From Modestobacter lapidis (GTDB lineage Bacteria > Actinomycetota > Actinomycetes > Mycobacteriales > Geodermatophilaceae): a DNA stretch of 64,000 bases. The translations under genes and the position numbers were made by a program. Below the pieces are notes generated by a model. The model was not told the origin of the DNA. It did not search any database and saw only the letters and a program-made list of their open reading frames with translations. The stretch lies in contig JABAKE010000007.1 of the NCBI GenBank assembly GCA_019779905.1, positions 158,105 to 222,104 of the forward strand, given 5' to 3'. Positions within the stretch are counted from its first letter, which is position 1. The number at the start of each line of letters is the position of its first letter. Positions 11,504-20,821 of the stretch are shown in pieces.

Positions 11504-11707
11504 GTGGTGCGGTCGCCGGTCCCGTGGCCCGGCGGTGAACGCACAAAGTTTAACTGAGCGTGAGCGAGCTGTGACGTAACGGCGGAAGTCCGCTGGCCCT
11601 GTCGGGTGACCGTCGGGTGGTGGCGTTCGGCCCCGCGGGGGTCCGGACCGCCTGGCCGGGTCGTCGCCGGCCGGCTCGACCGTCCGCAGCGGCTGTCGGC
11701 CTGCCGG

Positions 11708-11713
11708 TACCCT
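11708..11713 (+). promoter_or_regulatory. -10 element TACCCT for leaderless purS
   Basis: TACCCT, seven bases, then the purS GTG at 11721. No ribosome-binding site lies between. It probably drives purS-purQ-purL. Confidence 0.55.
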
Positions 11714-11720
11714 TCCCAGC

Positions 11721-11960
11721 GTGTCCCGGGTGGTCGTCGACGTCGTGCTGAAGCCAGAGATCTCCGACCCCCAGGGGCAGGCGGTGCTGGGCGCCCTGGG
11801 CCGGCTGGGCCACAGCGGGGTGCGCAGCGTCCGCCAGGGCAAGCACTTCGTGCTGGAGGTCGACGGCGACCCCGACGAGGCCGAACTCCGGCAGATCGCC
11901 GAGACACTGCTGGCCAACCCGGTCATCGAGGACGTCGAACTGCACCTCTCGACCGACTGA
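11721..11960 (+). CDS. purS: Phosphoribosylformylglycinamidine synthase subunit PurS
   Basis: Small structural subunit of FGAM synthase, which bridges PurQ and PurL so that ammonia can pass between them. The protein has 79 residues, the normal size, with the [19 protein letters not shown] start and a [13 protein letters not shown] centre. GTG start with a TACCCT -10 seven bases upstream. It is the first gene of purSQL; purQ follows after 27 bases. Confidence 0.95.
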   Translation: MSRVVVDVVLKPEISDPQGQAVLGALGRLGHSGVRSVRQGKHFVLEVDGDPDEAELRQIAETLLANPVIEDVELHLSTD

Positions 11961-11987
11961 CGGCCCTACCCCTTGAAGGACAGTGCT

Positions 11988-12659
11988 GTGCGCATCGGTG
12001 TTCTCACCTTCCCGGGCTCGCTGGACGACGTCGACGCCGCGCGGGCGATCCGTCTCGCCGGCGGCGAGCCGGTTCCGCTGTGGCACGGCGACCACGACCT
12101 GAAGGACGTCGACGCCGTCGTCCTGCCCGGCGGCTTCTCCTACGGCGACTACCTGCGCGCCGGCGCCATCGCCGCGCGGTCGCCGCTGATGCGCGACGTC
12201 GTGGCCGCGGCCGGCGGGGGCCTGCCCGTGCTGGGCATCTGCAACGGCTTCCAAGTGCTCTGCGAGGCCGGCCTGCTCCCCGGCGCGCTCACCCGCAACA
12301 GCCACCTGCACTTCCGCAACCGCGACCAGGGCCTGCTGGTCGAGCGCGCCGACACCGCCTGGACGTCGGCGTACACGACCGGGCAGACGATCGTCGTCCC
12401 GGTGAAGAACGGCGAGGGCCGCTACGTCGCCGCACCCGCCGACCTGGACCGGATCGAGGGCGAGGGCCGCGTGGTCGTCCGCTACACCGGCGGCAACCCC
12501 AACGGCAGCTCCCGCGACATCGCCGGGGTGACCAGCGCCGACGGCCGGGTCGTCGGCCTGATGCCGCACCCCGAGCACGCGGTCGAGGCGCTCACCGGCC
12601 CGTCCACCGACGGCCTGGGTTTCTTCACCTCGGTGCTGTCGGCGATGGTGACCTCGTGA
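11988..12659 (+). CDS. purQ: Phosphoribosylformylglycinamidine synthase subunit PurQ (glutamine amidotransferase)
   Basis: Class I glutamine amidotransferase that supplies ammonia to PurL. The protein has 223 residues. The nucleophile Cys lies in GICNGFQVL near residue 85 and the His-Glu partners in MPHPEHAVE near residue 195. [13 protein letters not shown] starts the fold. The GTG at 11988 is preferred over an upstream TTG at 11973 because AAGGA lies six bases before it and [10 protein letters not shown] matches the family start. The stop overlaps the purL start (GTGA). Confidence 0.97.
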   Translation: MRIGVLTFPGSLDDVDAARAIRLAGGEPVPLWHGDHDLKDVDAVVLPGGFSYGDYLRAGAIAARSPLMRDVVAAAGGGLPVLGICNGFQVLCEAGLLPGALTRNSHLHFRNRDQGLLVERADTAWTSAYTTGQTIVVPVKNGEGRYVAAPADLDRIEGEGRVVVRYTGGNPNGSSRDIAGVTSADGRVVGLMPHPEHAVEALTGPSTDGLGFFTSVLSAMVTS

Positions 12660-15007
12660 GCGCCACCGAGGGCCTGTCCGACCTCGACACCGGCCCCGGC
12701 CGGCTGGCGAACCGGCTCGACACCGTCGATCTGGCGGCGAGCACGCCGGACGACGAGCAGCCCTACGCCGAGCTCGGCCTGCGCGCGGACGAGTACGACC
12801 GGATCCGCGGCATCCTCGGCCGCCGGCCCACCACCGCCGAGCTGGCCATGTACTCGGTCATGTGGAGCGAGCACTGCTCCTACAAGTCCTCCAAGGTGCA
12901 CCTGCGCCGGTTCGGCGACCTGCCGCCCAGCGACGCGCTGCTCGTCGGTATCGGCGAGAACGCCGGCGTGGTCGACGTCGGCGACGGCTACGCCGTCACC
13001 TTCAAGGTCGAGTCGCACAACCACCCCAGCTACGTCGAGCCCTACCAGGGGGCGGCCACCGGCGTCGGCGGCATCGTCCGCGACATCCTCACCATGGGCG
13101 CCCGGCCGGTCGCCGTCATGGACTCGCTCCGTTTCGGCCGTGCCGACGCCCCCGACACCGCCCGGGTGCTGCCCGGCGTCGTCGCCGGGGTGGGCGGCTA
13201 CGGCAACTGCCTGGGCCTGCCCAACATCGGCGGGGAGCTGCTCTTCGACGACTGCTACGCGGGCAACCCGCTGGTCAACGCGTTGTGCGTCGGCGTCATG
13301 CGGCACGAGGACGTCCGGCTGGCCAAGGCCGAGGGCGTGGGCAACAAGGCGGTCCTGTTCGGCGCCCGCACCGGCGGCGACGGCATCGGCGGGGTGTCGG
13401 TCCTGGCCAGCGAGACCTTCGACGACGCCGCGGACGGAGAGCGCGGCCCGGCCAAGCGGCCCGCCGTGCAGGTCGGCGACCCGTTCACCGAGAAGCTGCT
13501 CATCGAGGCCTGCCTGGAGATCTTCGCCGCCGACCTGGTCACCGGCATCCAGGACCTCGGCGGCGCCGGGCTGTCCTGCGCCACCAGCGAGCTCGCCAGC
13601 GCCGGCACCGGCGGCATGCACGTCGACCTCGACACCGTCCCGCTGCGCGACAGCACCCTGACGCCCGCCGAGATCCTGATGAGCGAGTCGCAGGAGCGGA
13701 TGTGCGCGATCGTCGAGCCGGCCAAGGTCGACGCCTTCCTCGCGGTCTGCCGCCGGTGGGACGTGCTGGCCACCGTCATCGGTGAGGTCACCGACGGCGA
13801 GCGGCTGACCGTCGACTGGCACGGCGAGCGGATCGTCGACGTCCCGCCGCGCACCGTCGCCCACGAGGGGCCGGTCTACGAGCGGCCGATGCGCCGCCCG
13901 GCCGACCTCGACGCGCTGCAGGCCGACGACCCGGCGCGGCTGCCGGCTCCGTCGGGGCCCGACGAGCTGCGCGCCGCCTGGCTGGCCGTGGTGAGCAGCC
14001 CGGACGGCGCCGACAAGTCGTGGGTCACCGAGCAGTACGACCGCTACGTGCGGGGCAACACGGTGCAAGCAGGGCCCGAGGACGCCGGGGTGGTGCGGAT
14101 CGACGAGGTCACCCACCGCGGCATCGCCCTGGCGCTGGACGGGAACGCCCGCTTCGCCCGGCTGGACCCCTACACCGGCGCCCAGCTCAACCTGGCCGAG
14201 GCCTACCGCAACGTCGCGGTCTCCGGCGCGGTCCCGCTGGCCGTCACCAACTGCCTGAACTTCGGCTCCCCGGAGGAGCCCGAGGTGATGTGGCAGTTCG
14301 CCGAGGCCGTCCGCGGGCTGGCCGACGGTTGCCGGGAGCTGGGCCTGCCGGTCACCGGCGGCAACGTCAGCCTCTACAACCAGACCGGCGACGTGCCGAT
14401 CAACCCGACCCCGGTCATCGGCGTGCTGGGCGTGCACGCCGATGTCCGGCGCCGGGTGCCCACCGGCTGGCGGGCCGCCGGCGAGACCGTGCTGCTGCTG
14501 GGCGAGACCCGGCCGGAGTTCGGCGGCTCCGCCTGGGCGTCGGTCGTGCACGGCCACCTCGGCGGGCGCCCGCCGGCGCTCGACCTGCCCGCCGAGCGGG
14601 CCCTCGGCGGGCTGTTGGCGGCCCTCTCCGCCGCCGGGCTGGTGAGCTCGGCGCACGACCTGGCCGACGGCGGCCTGGCGCAGGCGCTCACCGAGTCGGC
14701 GCTGCGGTACGGCGTCGGGGCCACGCTGACGCTGCCCGGCGAGCCCTTCCCGACGCTGTTCAGCGAGTCGGTCGCCCGCGCCGTCGTCACCACGTCCGAC
14801 GCCGGCGCCGTGCGCGCCGCCGCCGAGCGGGCCGGCGTGCCGGTCACCGAGCTGGGCACGACGGGCGGCGCCGCGCTGACCGCCGGCGAGCTCGAGCTGT
14901 CCCTGGACGAGCTGCGGGCCGCCTGGTCGGCCACCCTGCCGGCGCTGTTCGGGTCGCCGGCCGACGCGGTCGGCACCGTTCCGGCGGGCACCGTCCCGAC
15001 CAGCTGA
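12656..15007 (+). CDS. purL: Phosphoribosylformylglycinamidine synthase subunit PurL
   Basis: ATP-dependent FGAM synthase catalytic subunit, the small (about 780-residue) form that needs PurS and PurQ. The protein has 783 residues. Blocks include [53 protein letters not shown] and, in the second half, [10 protein letters not shown] and [11 protein letters not shown]. The GTG at 12656 overlaps the purQ stop by four bases. The short spacer to the SCP-like gene suggests one transcript. Confidence 0.97.
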   Translation: MSATEGLSDLDTGPGRLANRLDTVDLAASTPDDEQPYAELGLRADEYDRIRGILGRRPTTAELAMYSVMWSEHCSYKSSKVHLRRFGDLPPSDALLVGIGENAGVVDVGDGYAVTFKVESHNHPSYVEPYQGAATGVGGIVRDILTMGARPVAVMDSLRFGRADAPDTARVLPGVVAGVGGYGNCLGLPNIGGELLFDDCYAGNPLVNALCVGVMRHEDVRLAKAEGVGNKAVLFGARTGGDGIGGVSVLASETFDDAADGERGPAKRPAVQVGDPFTEKLLIEACLEIFAADLVTGIQDLGGAGLSCATSELASAGTGGMHVDLDTVPLRDSTLTPAEILMSESQERMCAIVEPAKVDAFLAVCRRWDVLATVIGEVTDGERLTVDWHGERIVDVPPRTVAHEGPVYERPMRRPADLDALQADDPARLPAPSGPDELRAAWLAVVSSPDGADKSWVTEQYDRYVRGNTVQAGPEDAGVVRIDEVTHRGIALALDGNARFARLDPYTGAQLNLAEAYRNVAVSGAVPLAVTNCLNFGSPEEPEVMWQFAEAVRGLADGCRELGLPVTGGNVSLYNQTGDVPINPTPVIGVLGVHADVRRRVPTGWRAAGETVLLLGETRPEFGGSAWASVVHGHLGGRPPALDLPAERALGGLLAALSAAGLVSSAHDLADGGLAQALTESALRYGVGATLTLPGEPFPTLFSESVARAVVTTSDAGAVRAAAERAGVPVTELGTTGGAALTAGELELSLDELRAAWSATLPALFGSPADAVGTVPAGTVPTS

Positions 15008-15017
15008 TGGCTCGGTC

Positions 15018-15440
15018 GTGATGGCCGGGCCCGGGCCGATCCCGGCCGACGAGCTGCGGGCGGCGCTCGCCCCCACGGCGGCGTGGCTGGCCGGGGAGGC
15101 CGACCGGCCGACCCGGGCGGTGCTGGGTGCGGCGGTGAAGACCTCGGCGCGCTGGCTGGCCCAGCAGGTGCCCGGTCGCTCGGTGGAGGTGCGGGTGCCG
15201 CCGTTCGTCGCCGTCCAGTGCGTGCCGGGGCCGCGGCACACCCGCGGCACGCCGCCCAACGTGGTCGAGACCGACCCGGCGACCTGGCTGCGGCTGGTGA
15301 CCGGGGCGCTGACCTGGGCCGAGGCCGTCGGCGCCGGCCGGGTCAGCGCGAGCGGCAACCGGGCGGACCTGTCGGAACTGCTTCCCTTGTCACCGCTCCG
15401 CGGCGACACCGCGGCCAGGAGCCGTCCCCCGGAGTCCTGA
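15018..15440 (+). CDS. Sterol-carrier-family (SCP_3-like) protein
   Basis: Small soluble protein of 140 residues. Such proteins commonly follow purL in actinobacteria and are named sterol carrier family proteins; the ligand is unknown. Visible features are [50 protein letters not shown] and a conserved-looking [15 protein letters not shown] block. Start codons GTG 15018 and ATG 15021 are adjacent, and either fits. The final residues run into a dispersed repeat (15405-15480), so the C-terminus may have been altered by repeat insertion. Confidence 0.7.
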   Translation: MMAGPGPIPADELRAALAPTAAWLAGEADRPTRAVLGAAVKTSARWLAQQVPGRSVEVRVPPFVAVQCVPGPRHTRGTPPNVVETDPATWLRLVTGALTWAEAVGAGRVSASGNRADLSELLPLSPLRGDTAARSRPPES

Positions 15441-15480
15441 GCCGCTGCGGCCACTCCTCGCGGAGGCCTCCGGCCCCCAC
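15405..15480 (+). repeat. Dispersed repeat family 2, copy overlapping a gene end
   Basis: The sequence runs ACACCGCGGCCAGGAGCCGT, then TGAGCCGCTGCGGCC and GGAGGCCTCCGGCCCCC. The block order is the same as in the purA 84-bp unit. It supplies the last dozen codons and the stop of the SCP-like gene. Confidence 0.55.
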
Positions 15481-15524
15481 TCGTCCTGGACCACGGCCTC
15501 CGGCCGACCGACCGTCCTCATACG

Positions 15525-15559
15525 ACAGCGCCCCGGCCGCTGGGCGGCCGGGGCGCTGT
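15525..15559. terminator. Bidirectional hairpin terminator
   Basis: ACAGCGCCCCGGCCGC pairs perfectly with GCGGCCGGGGCGCTGT across a 3-base loop (16-bp stem). It lies between the convergent purL/SCP unit and the MFS small-subunit gene. Neither side has a strong T run, as is usual in high-GC actinobacteria. Confidence 0.75.
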
Positions 15560-15570
15560 GGTGGTGCTGG

Positions 15571-15705
15571 TCAGCCGCCGAACAGGGTGCTGGCGGTGCG
15601 GACGGTGTTGAACAGGCCGTAGGCCAGGGGCACGCCCACCAGCAGCCAGGCGAAGGCGATCAGGGCCGTCGGGGTGTGCGTGGCAGGACGCTCGGGGGTG
15701 CTCAT
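15571..15705 (-). CDS. MFS transporter small subunit (44 residues)
   Basis: One-helix membrane peptide: a polar N-terminus followed by ALIAFAWLLVGVPLAYGLFN. It matches the short partner annotated beside oxalate/formate-type MFS carriers in actinobacteria. Its ATG overlaps the MFS stop (ATGA), so it is coupled to the carrier. Its biochemical role is not established; it may stabilise or modulate the carrier. A strong terminator follows 12 bases after the stop. Confidence 0.8.
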   Translation of the reverse strand: MSTPERPATHTPTALIAFAWLLVGVPLAYGLFNTVRTASTLFGG

Positions 15706-17117
15706 CGGGTGGCGCTCCGTTCGGTGCTCGAGGCGGCGGTGGGGACGTCGGTGCCCTTGGGTTCGAACCACTTGCTGTCGACCTGCTTGATCATCAGGTT
15801 GGCGACGAAGCCGACGGCGAGCAGGCCGACCATGATGAACAGCGCCGGCCGGTAGTCGCCGGCGACGAGCTCACCCGGGGTGCCCCGGGAGTCCAGGACA
15901 CCGTTGATGATCAGCGGCCCGGCGATGCCCGCCGCGGACCATGCGGTCAGCAGCCGGCCGTGGATCGCGCCGACCTGGAAGGTGCCGAACAGGTCGCGCA
16001 GGTAGGCCGGCGCGGTGGAGAACCCGCCGCCGTAGAAGCTGATGATCAGTGCGGCCAGGATGACGAACAGCCAGGTGGCCGAGCTGCCGACGGTGGCCAG
16101 CAGCACATAGAGCACCAGGCCGACGCCCAGGTAGATCATGTACATCGGCTTGCGGCCGATGTAGTCCGACGTGGTCGACCAGGCGAAACGCCCGCCCATG
16201 TTGAACAGCGAGAGCACGCCGACGAAGCCGGCTGCCGCGGCCGCGGTGACCGCGGAGGTCGAACCGTCACGGAAGAAGTCCTGGATCATCGGGGCGGCCT
16301 GCTCGAGGATCCCGATGCCGGCGGTCACGTTGCAGAACAGGGCGACCCAGAGCAGCCAGAACTGCGGGGTCCTGATCGCGTTGCCGGCCGAGACGTTCTC
16401 GGTGGTGACCAGCGACTTCTGCTTGACCGTCGCCGGGTCGAAGCCGTGCGGGCGCCAGTCGGGAGCCGGCACCCGGACGATGAGGGCGCCGAAGAGCATG
16501 AAGGCCAGGTAGACCAGGCCGAGGGTCACGAACAGCAGGGCGACGGCGCTGCCGGCGGGGACGGTGCCGGCCGTGCCGTCGTAGCCCTCGTCGTAGAAGT
16601 TCATCAGCTGGCGGGAGATCGGGGAGGCGATCAGCGCGCCACCGCCGAAGCCCATGATCGCCATGCCGGTGGCCAGGCCGGGGCGGTCGGGGAACCACTT
16701 GATCAGCGTGGAGACCGGGGAGATGTAGCCGATGCCCAGCCCGATGCCACCGAGGACGCCGTAGCCGAGGTACACCAGCCACAGCTGGTTGGTGCTGATG
16801 CCCAGCGCCCCGACGAGGAAGCCGGCCGACCACAGGACGGCGGCGGTGAACATCGCGGCGCGCGGGCCGTTGCGGTCGACCCAGGTGCCGAACGCGGCGG
16901 CCGACAGGCCGAGCATCACGATGGCGAGGGAGAAGATGATGCCGATCGCGGTGAGGCTGCTGTCGAAGTGCTGGACCAGAGCGGTCTTGTAGACGCTGGT
17001 GGCGTAGGCCTGGCCGATGCACAGGTGCACGGCCAGGGCTGCCGGCGGGATGAGCCACCGGTTGAAGCCCGGTCGAGCGACGATGCGCTCGCGAGCCAGG
17101 AAGCTGGGTACTGCCAC
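15702..17117 (-). CDS. Oxalate/formate antiporter-family MFS transporter
   Basis: Major facilitator with about twelve hydrophobic segments, 471 residues. The family text is clear: HLCIGQAYATSVYKTAL in helix 1, GTWVDRNGPR in the 2-3 loop, GIGLGIGYISPVSTLIKWFPDRPG and TSDYIGRKPMYMIY. The GTG at 17117 is chosen because GGAGGT lies six bases before it and the first helix begins at about residue 20; an ATG at 17171 would add an unlikely hydrophobic leader. Substrate by family is oxalate/formate or another small monocarboxylate. The neighbouring divergent mscR handles formaldehyde, which would fit a C1 link. Confidence 0.85.
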   Translation of the reverse strand: MAVPSFLARERIVARPGFNRWLIPPAALAVHLCIGQAYATSVYKTALVQHFDSSLTAIGIIFSLAIVMLGLSAAAFGTWVDRNGPRAAMFTAAVLWSAGFLVGALGISTNQLWLVYLGYGVLGGIGLGIGYISPVSTLIKWFPDRPGLATGMAIMGFGGGALIASPISRQLMNFYDEGYDGTAGTVPAGSAVALLFVTLGLVYLAFMLFGALIVRVPAPDWRPHGFDPATVKQKSLVTTENVSAGNAIRTPQFWLLWVALFCNVTAGIGILEQAAPMIQDFFRDGSTSAVTAAAAAGFVGVLSLFNMGGRFAWSTTSDYIGRKPMYMIYLGVGLVLYVLLATVGSSATWLFVILAALIISFYGGGFSTAPAYLRDLFGTFQVGAIHGRLLTAWSAAGIAGPLIINGVLDSRGTPGELVAGDYRPALFIMVGLLAVGFVANLMIKQVDSKWFEPKGTDVPTAASSTERSATR

Positions 17118-17342
17118 GGAATGACCTCCGGGAACGGGAACGACGGCGCCGAGCGGACACAGCCAGGGCATGCCTGTCTCACAGGGCACGAACGGGTGGG
17201 ACGGTACGTCCACCTGGGGCGGATGGTGCCCCTGGGGCCGCATTCCGGGGGAGGACGAGATCGGATCGTTGTCTGCGCGGCGCATCTCGGGGTGGGCTTC
17301 CGTGCCGTGCAAGGCCCCCGGACCACGGCGCCGACGGCTCCC

Positions 17343-17348
17343 TAAGCT
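17343..17348 (+). promoter_or_regulatory. -10 element TAAGCT for leaderless mscR
   Basis: TAAGCT is followed by six bases and the ATG at 17355. The 237-base divergent spacer to the MFS gene holds no other clear feature apart from the MFS ribosome-binding site. Confidence 0.5.
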
Positions 17349-17354
17349 CACGGC

Positions 17355-18446
17355 ATGCCATACGAGGTGAAGGGCGTCGTCGCCCGCAGCAAGGGTTCCC
17401 CGGTCTCCGTCGAGACGATCATCGTTCCGGACCCCGGTCCGGGCGAGGCGGTCGTGGACGTGCAGGCCTGCGGGGTCTGCCACACCGACCTGCACTACCG
17501 GGAGGGCGGGATCAACGACGAGTACCCCTTCCTCCTCGGCCACGAGGCCGCCGGGCTCGTCTCGGCCGTGGGCGAGGGCGTCACCAACGTCGCCGTGGGC
17601 GACTACGTGATCCTGAACTGGCGGGCCGTCTGCGGCGAGTGCCGCGCGTGCGCCAAGGGCAAGCCCTGGTACTGCTTCAACACCCACAACGCCACCCAGA
17701 AGATGACCCTGGCCGACGGCACGGAACTCTCCCCGGCGCTGGGCATCGGCGCCTTCGCCGAGAAGACCCTGGTCCACTCCGGCCAGTGCACCAAGGTCGA
17801 CCCGGCCGCCAAGCCCACCGCGGCCGGGCTCCTCGGCTGCGGCGTGATGGCCGGTGTCGGCGCCGCCATCAACACCGGTGGGGTGGGACGCGGCGACTCG
17901 GTCGCCGTCTTCGGCTGCGGTGGTGTCGGTGACGCCGCGATCGCCGGCTCCCGGCTGGCCGGCGCGGGCACGATCATCGCCGTCGACATCGACGACAAGA
18001 AGCTCGAGTGGGCCAGGGGCATGGGCGCCACCCACACGGTCAACTCCAAGGAGACCGACCCGGTCCGGGCGATCAAGGACCTCACCGGCGGGTTCGGCGT
18101 GGACGTGGCGATCGACGCCGTGGGCCACCCGGCCGTCTACGAGCAGGCCTTCAAGGCCCGTGACCTGGCCGGCACCGTCGTCCTCGTCGGGGTTCCCAAC
18201 CCGGCCATGAAGATCGAGCTGCCGCTGATCGACGTCTTCGGGCACGGCGGGGCGCTGAAGTCCTCCTGGTACGGCGACTGCCTGCCCAGCCGCGACTTCC
18301 CGATGCTCATCGACCTGTACCTGCAGGGCCGCTTCGACCTCGACGCCTTCGTCTCCGAGACCATCGGCATCGACGACGTCGAGTCGGCCTTCGAGAAGAT
18401 GCACCACGGCGACGTGCTGCGCTCGGTCGTGGTGTTCGACAAGTGA
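17355..18446 (+). CDS. mscR: S-(hydroxymethyl)mycothiol dehydrogenase
   Basis: NAD- and mycothiol-dependent formaldehyde dehydrogenase of the zinc MDR family, 363 residues. The catalytic zinc Cys and His lie in [15 protein letters not shown] and GHEAAG. The structural-zinc cluster is [16 protein letters not shown]. The nucleotide-binding [10 protein letters not shown] lies near residue 190. It removes formaldehyde as the mycothiol adduct. The downstream MBL hydrolase overlaps its stop (GTGA), as for adhE2 and its neighbour in mycobacteria. Confidence 0.93.
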   Translation: MPYEVKGVVARSKGSPVSVETIIVPDPGPGEAVVDVQACGVCHTDLHYREGGINDEYPFLLGHEAAGLVSAVGEGVTNVAVGDYVILNWRAVCGECRACAKGKPWYCFNTHNATQKMTLADGTELSPALGIGAFAEKTLVHSGQCTKVDPAAKPTAAGLLGCGVMAGVGAAINTGGVGRGDSVAVFGCGGVGDAAIAGSRLAGAGTIIAVDIDDKKLEWARGMGATHTVNSKETDPVRAIKDLTGGFGVDVAIDAVGHPAVYEQAFKARDLAGTVVLVGVPNPAMKIELPLIDVFGHGGALKSSWYGDCLPSRDFPMLIDLYLQGRFDLDAFVSETIGIDDVESAFEKMHHGDVLRSVVVFDK

Positions 18447-19066
18447 CGGGCGTGCGCATCGACAAAGCGGTCATCAGCGGGGTCTTCAGCCTCGACGGGC
18501 AGGACTTCGACGTCGACAACAACGTCTGGCTGGTCGGCGACGACGACGAGGTCCTGGTTGTCGACGCCCCGCACCGGGCGGAGCCGATCATCGAGGCGAT
18601 CGGTGGCCGGAAGGTCGCCGGGATCGTGCTGACCCACGGGCACAACGACCACATCACCGCCGCGGTCGCCCTGCGCGAGGCCGTGGACGCGCCGATCTGG
18701 TTCCACCCGGCCGACCGGATGCTGTGGGACATGGTCTACGGCGAGGTCCACCCGTCCGCGGTTCCGGACGCCGAGATCGCCGACGGCACCCGGTTCGCGG
18801 TGGCCGGCACGACGCTGCAGGCGCTGCACACCCCCGGCCACTCGCCGGGCAGCACCTGCCTACACGCCCCCGACCTGAACACCGTGTTCACCGGCGACAC
18901 CCTGTTCTGCGGGGGCCCGGGCGCCACCGGCCGCTCGTTCAGCGACAAGCCGACCATCCTCAGCTCCATCCGGGGCCGGCTGCTGTCGTTGCACGGCGAC
19001 ACGGTGGTGCGTACCGGGCACGGCGACGACACCACCATCGCCGCCGAGGTGGGCAACATTGCTTGA
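18443..19066 (+). CDS. MBL-fold metallohydrolase, partner of MscR
   Basis: Metallo-beta-lactamase-fold hydrolase, 207 residues. The metal-binding THGHNDH motif lies near residue 65, HTPGHSPGS near 135 and the Asp in [10 protein letters not shown] near 155. Its overlap with mscR suggests that it hydrolyses the S-formylmycothiol product to formate and mycothiol; that activity is inferred from context. The start is GTG at 18443. Confidence 0.88.
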   Translation: MTGVRIDKAVISGVFSLDGQDFDVDNNVWLVGDDDEVLVVDAPHRAEPIIEAIGGRKVAGIVLTHGHNDHITAAVALREAVDAPIWFHPADRMLWDMVYGEVHPSAVPDAEIADGTRFAVAGTTLQALHTPGHSPGSTCLHAPDLNTVFTGDTLFCGGPGATGRSFSDKPTILSSIRGRLLSLHGDTVVRTGHGDDTTIAAEVGNIA

Positions 19067-19080
19067 CCGTCACCCTCGCG

Positions 19081-19165
19081 GGCGACACCGCGGCCCGGTG
19101 CCACGACAGCCGAGCTGAGCCGCTGCCAGCAGTGACGGCGGGATCCTCCGGGCCCGCGCCGTCCC
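19081..19165 (+). repeat. Dispersed repeat family 2, copy before purF
   Basis: Contains ACACCGCGGCCCGGTGCCAC, GCTGAGCCGCTGCCAGC and GGGATCCTCCGGGCCCGCG, in the order seen behind purA, purC and purL. Confidence 0.5.
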
Positions 19166-19183
19166 GGCTGAGGTCGCAAGCGG

Positions 19184-19223
19184 CCGTCCCGCCCGGGTGA
19201 GCGGAACCACCCGGGCGGGACGG
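19184..19223 (+). terminator. Hairpin terminator upstream of purF
   Basis: CCGTCCCGCCCGGGTG and CACCCGGGCGGGACGG form a perfect 16-bp stem with an 8-base loop. It probably ends the mscR-MBL transcript just before the purF promoter. Confidence 0.7.
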
Positions 19224-19243
19224 TCGGCAACCCCCATCCCCGG

Positions 19244-19249
19244 TACGCT
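19244..19249 (+). promoter_or_regulatory. -10 element TACGCT for leaderless purF
   Basis: TACGCT, six bases, then the GTG of purF at 19256. No ribosome-binding site is visible. Confidence 0.5.
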
Positions 19250-19255
19250 CGATGG

Positions 19256-20821
19256 GTGCCTCGCGGTGATGGACGGCTGACGCACGACCTCGACCCCTCT
19301 GAACCCGGCCCCCAGGACGCCTGCGGCGTCTTCGGCGTCTGGGCGCCGGGTGAAGAGGTCGCCAAGCTCAGCTACTTCGGCCTGTACGCCCTCCAGCACC
19401 GCGGGCAGGAGGCGGCCGGCATCGCGGTGTCCGACGGCTCGTCCGTCGTGGTCTTCAAGGATCTCGGCCTGGTCAGCCAGGTGTTCGACGAACCGACCCT
19501 GGGCAGCCTGCGCGGCCACATCGCCGTCGGGCACACCCGGTACTCGACCACCGGCGCCTCCACCTGGGAGAACGCCCAGCCCACGTTCCGCACCACGGAC
19601 GCCGGCACCAGCCTGGCGCTGTGCCACAACGGCAACCTGGTGAACACCGCGGAGCTGGCCAGGGCCGCCGCCGACGAGGGCATCGCCGGGGCGTTCACCT
19701 CGACCACCGACTCCGACCTGATCACCTCCCTGATCGGCGCCCGCCAGGACCTCTCGGTCGAGGGCGCCGCGATGGAGGTGCTGCCCATGCTCCGCGGCGC
19801 CTTCAGCCTCACGTTCATGGACGAGAACACCCTCTACGCCGCCCGCGACCCGCAGGGCGTGCGCCCGCTGGTGCTCGGCCGGCTGGAGCGGGGCTGGGTC
19901 ATCGCCTCCGAGACGGCGGCCCTGGACATCTGCGGCGCGTCGTTCGTCCGCGAGGTCGAGCCCGGCGAGCTGATCGCCATCGACGAGAACGGGCTGCGCT
20001 CGCAGCACTTCGCCCCGGCGGCACCCAAGGGCTGCGTCTTCGAGTACGTGTACCTGGCCCGCCCGGACACCACCATCTCCGGCCGCGGCGTGCACGCCGC
20101 CCGGGTCGAGATCGGCCGCCGGCTGGCCAGGGAGCACCCGGCCGACGCCGACCTGGTCATCCCGGTGCCCGAGTCCGGAACACCGGCCGCCGTGGGCTAC
20201 GCGGAGGCCTCGGGCATCCCCTACGGGCTGGGCCTGGTCAAGAACTCCTACGTGGGCCGCACCTTCATCCAACCCTCGCAGACCATCCGCCAGCTGGGCA
20301 TCCGGCTGAAGCTGAACCCGCTGCGCGACGTCATCCGCGGCAAGCGGCTCGTCGTCGTCGACGACTCGATCGTCCGCGGCAACACCCAGCGCGCGCTGAT
20401 CCGGATGCTGCGGGAGGCGGGCGCGGTCGAGGTGCACGTGCGGATCTCCTCGCCGCCGGTGAAATGGCCGTGCTTCTACGGCATCGACTTCGCCAGCCGC
20501 GCCGAGCTGGTCGCCAACGGCCTGGACGTCGACGGGATCCGCGCCTCGATCAACGCCGACTCGCTGGGCTACGTCTCCGAGCAGGCCCTGATCGCGGCCA
20601 CCGAGCAGCCGGCCAACCGGCTGTGCACCGCCTGCTTCACCGGCGAGTACCCCATTCCGCTGGGCGAGCCGGAGCTGCTGGGCAAGCACGTGCTGGACGG
20701 GATCGGCCGGCGGGCGATGTCCGACGCCGACGCCGCCCGGTCGGTGAGCGGGTGGACCGGTCAGCAGGCCGGCAGCCCGGCCCGGGCCGGCGGCGCCGAC
20801 GACGCCCTCACCCGGCCGTGA
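19256..20821 (+). CDS. purF: Amidophosphoribosyltransferase
   Basis: Commits PRPP to purine synthesis using glutamine. The protein has 521 residues. A propeptide of about 22 residues precedes the nucleophile Cys in ACGVFGVW. The PRPP loop is VVVDDSIVRGNT. Cys residues that match the four [4Fe-4S] ligands of the Bacillus-type enzyme are present in KGCVFEYVY, KWPCFYGID and LCTACFTGEYP, so this is the iron-sulfur form. The GTG at 19256 follows a TACGCT -10 by six bases. The purM GTG overlaps the stop. Confidence 0.97.
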   Translation: MPRGDGRLTHDLDPSEPGPQDACGVFGVWAPGEEVAKLSYFGLYALQHRGQEAAGIAVSDGSSVVVFKDLGLVSQVFDEPTLGSLRGHIAVGHTRYSTTGASTWENAQPTFRTTDAGTSLALCHNGNLVNTAELARAAADEGIAGAFTSTTDSDLITSLIGARQDLSVEGAAMEVLPMLRGAFSLTFMDENTLYAARDPQGVRPLVLGRLERGWVIASETAALDICGASFVREVEPGELIAIDENGLRSQHFAPAAPKGCVFEYVYLARPDTTISGRGVHAARVEIGRRLAREHPADADLVIPVPESGTPAAVGYAEASGIPYGLGLVKNSYVGRTFIQPSQTIRQLGIRLKLNPLRDVIRGKRLVVVDDSIVRGNTQRALIRMLREAGAVEVHVRISSPPVKWPCFYGIDFASRAELVANGLDVDGIRASINADSLGYVSEQALIAATEQPANRLCTACFTGEYPIPLGEPELLGKHVLDGIGRRAMSDADAARSVSGWTGQQAGSPARAGGADDALTRP

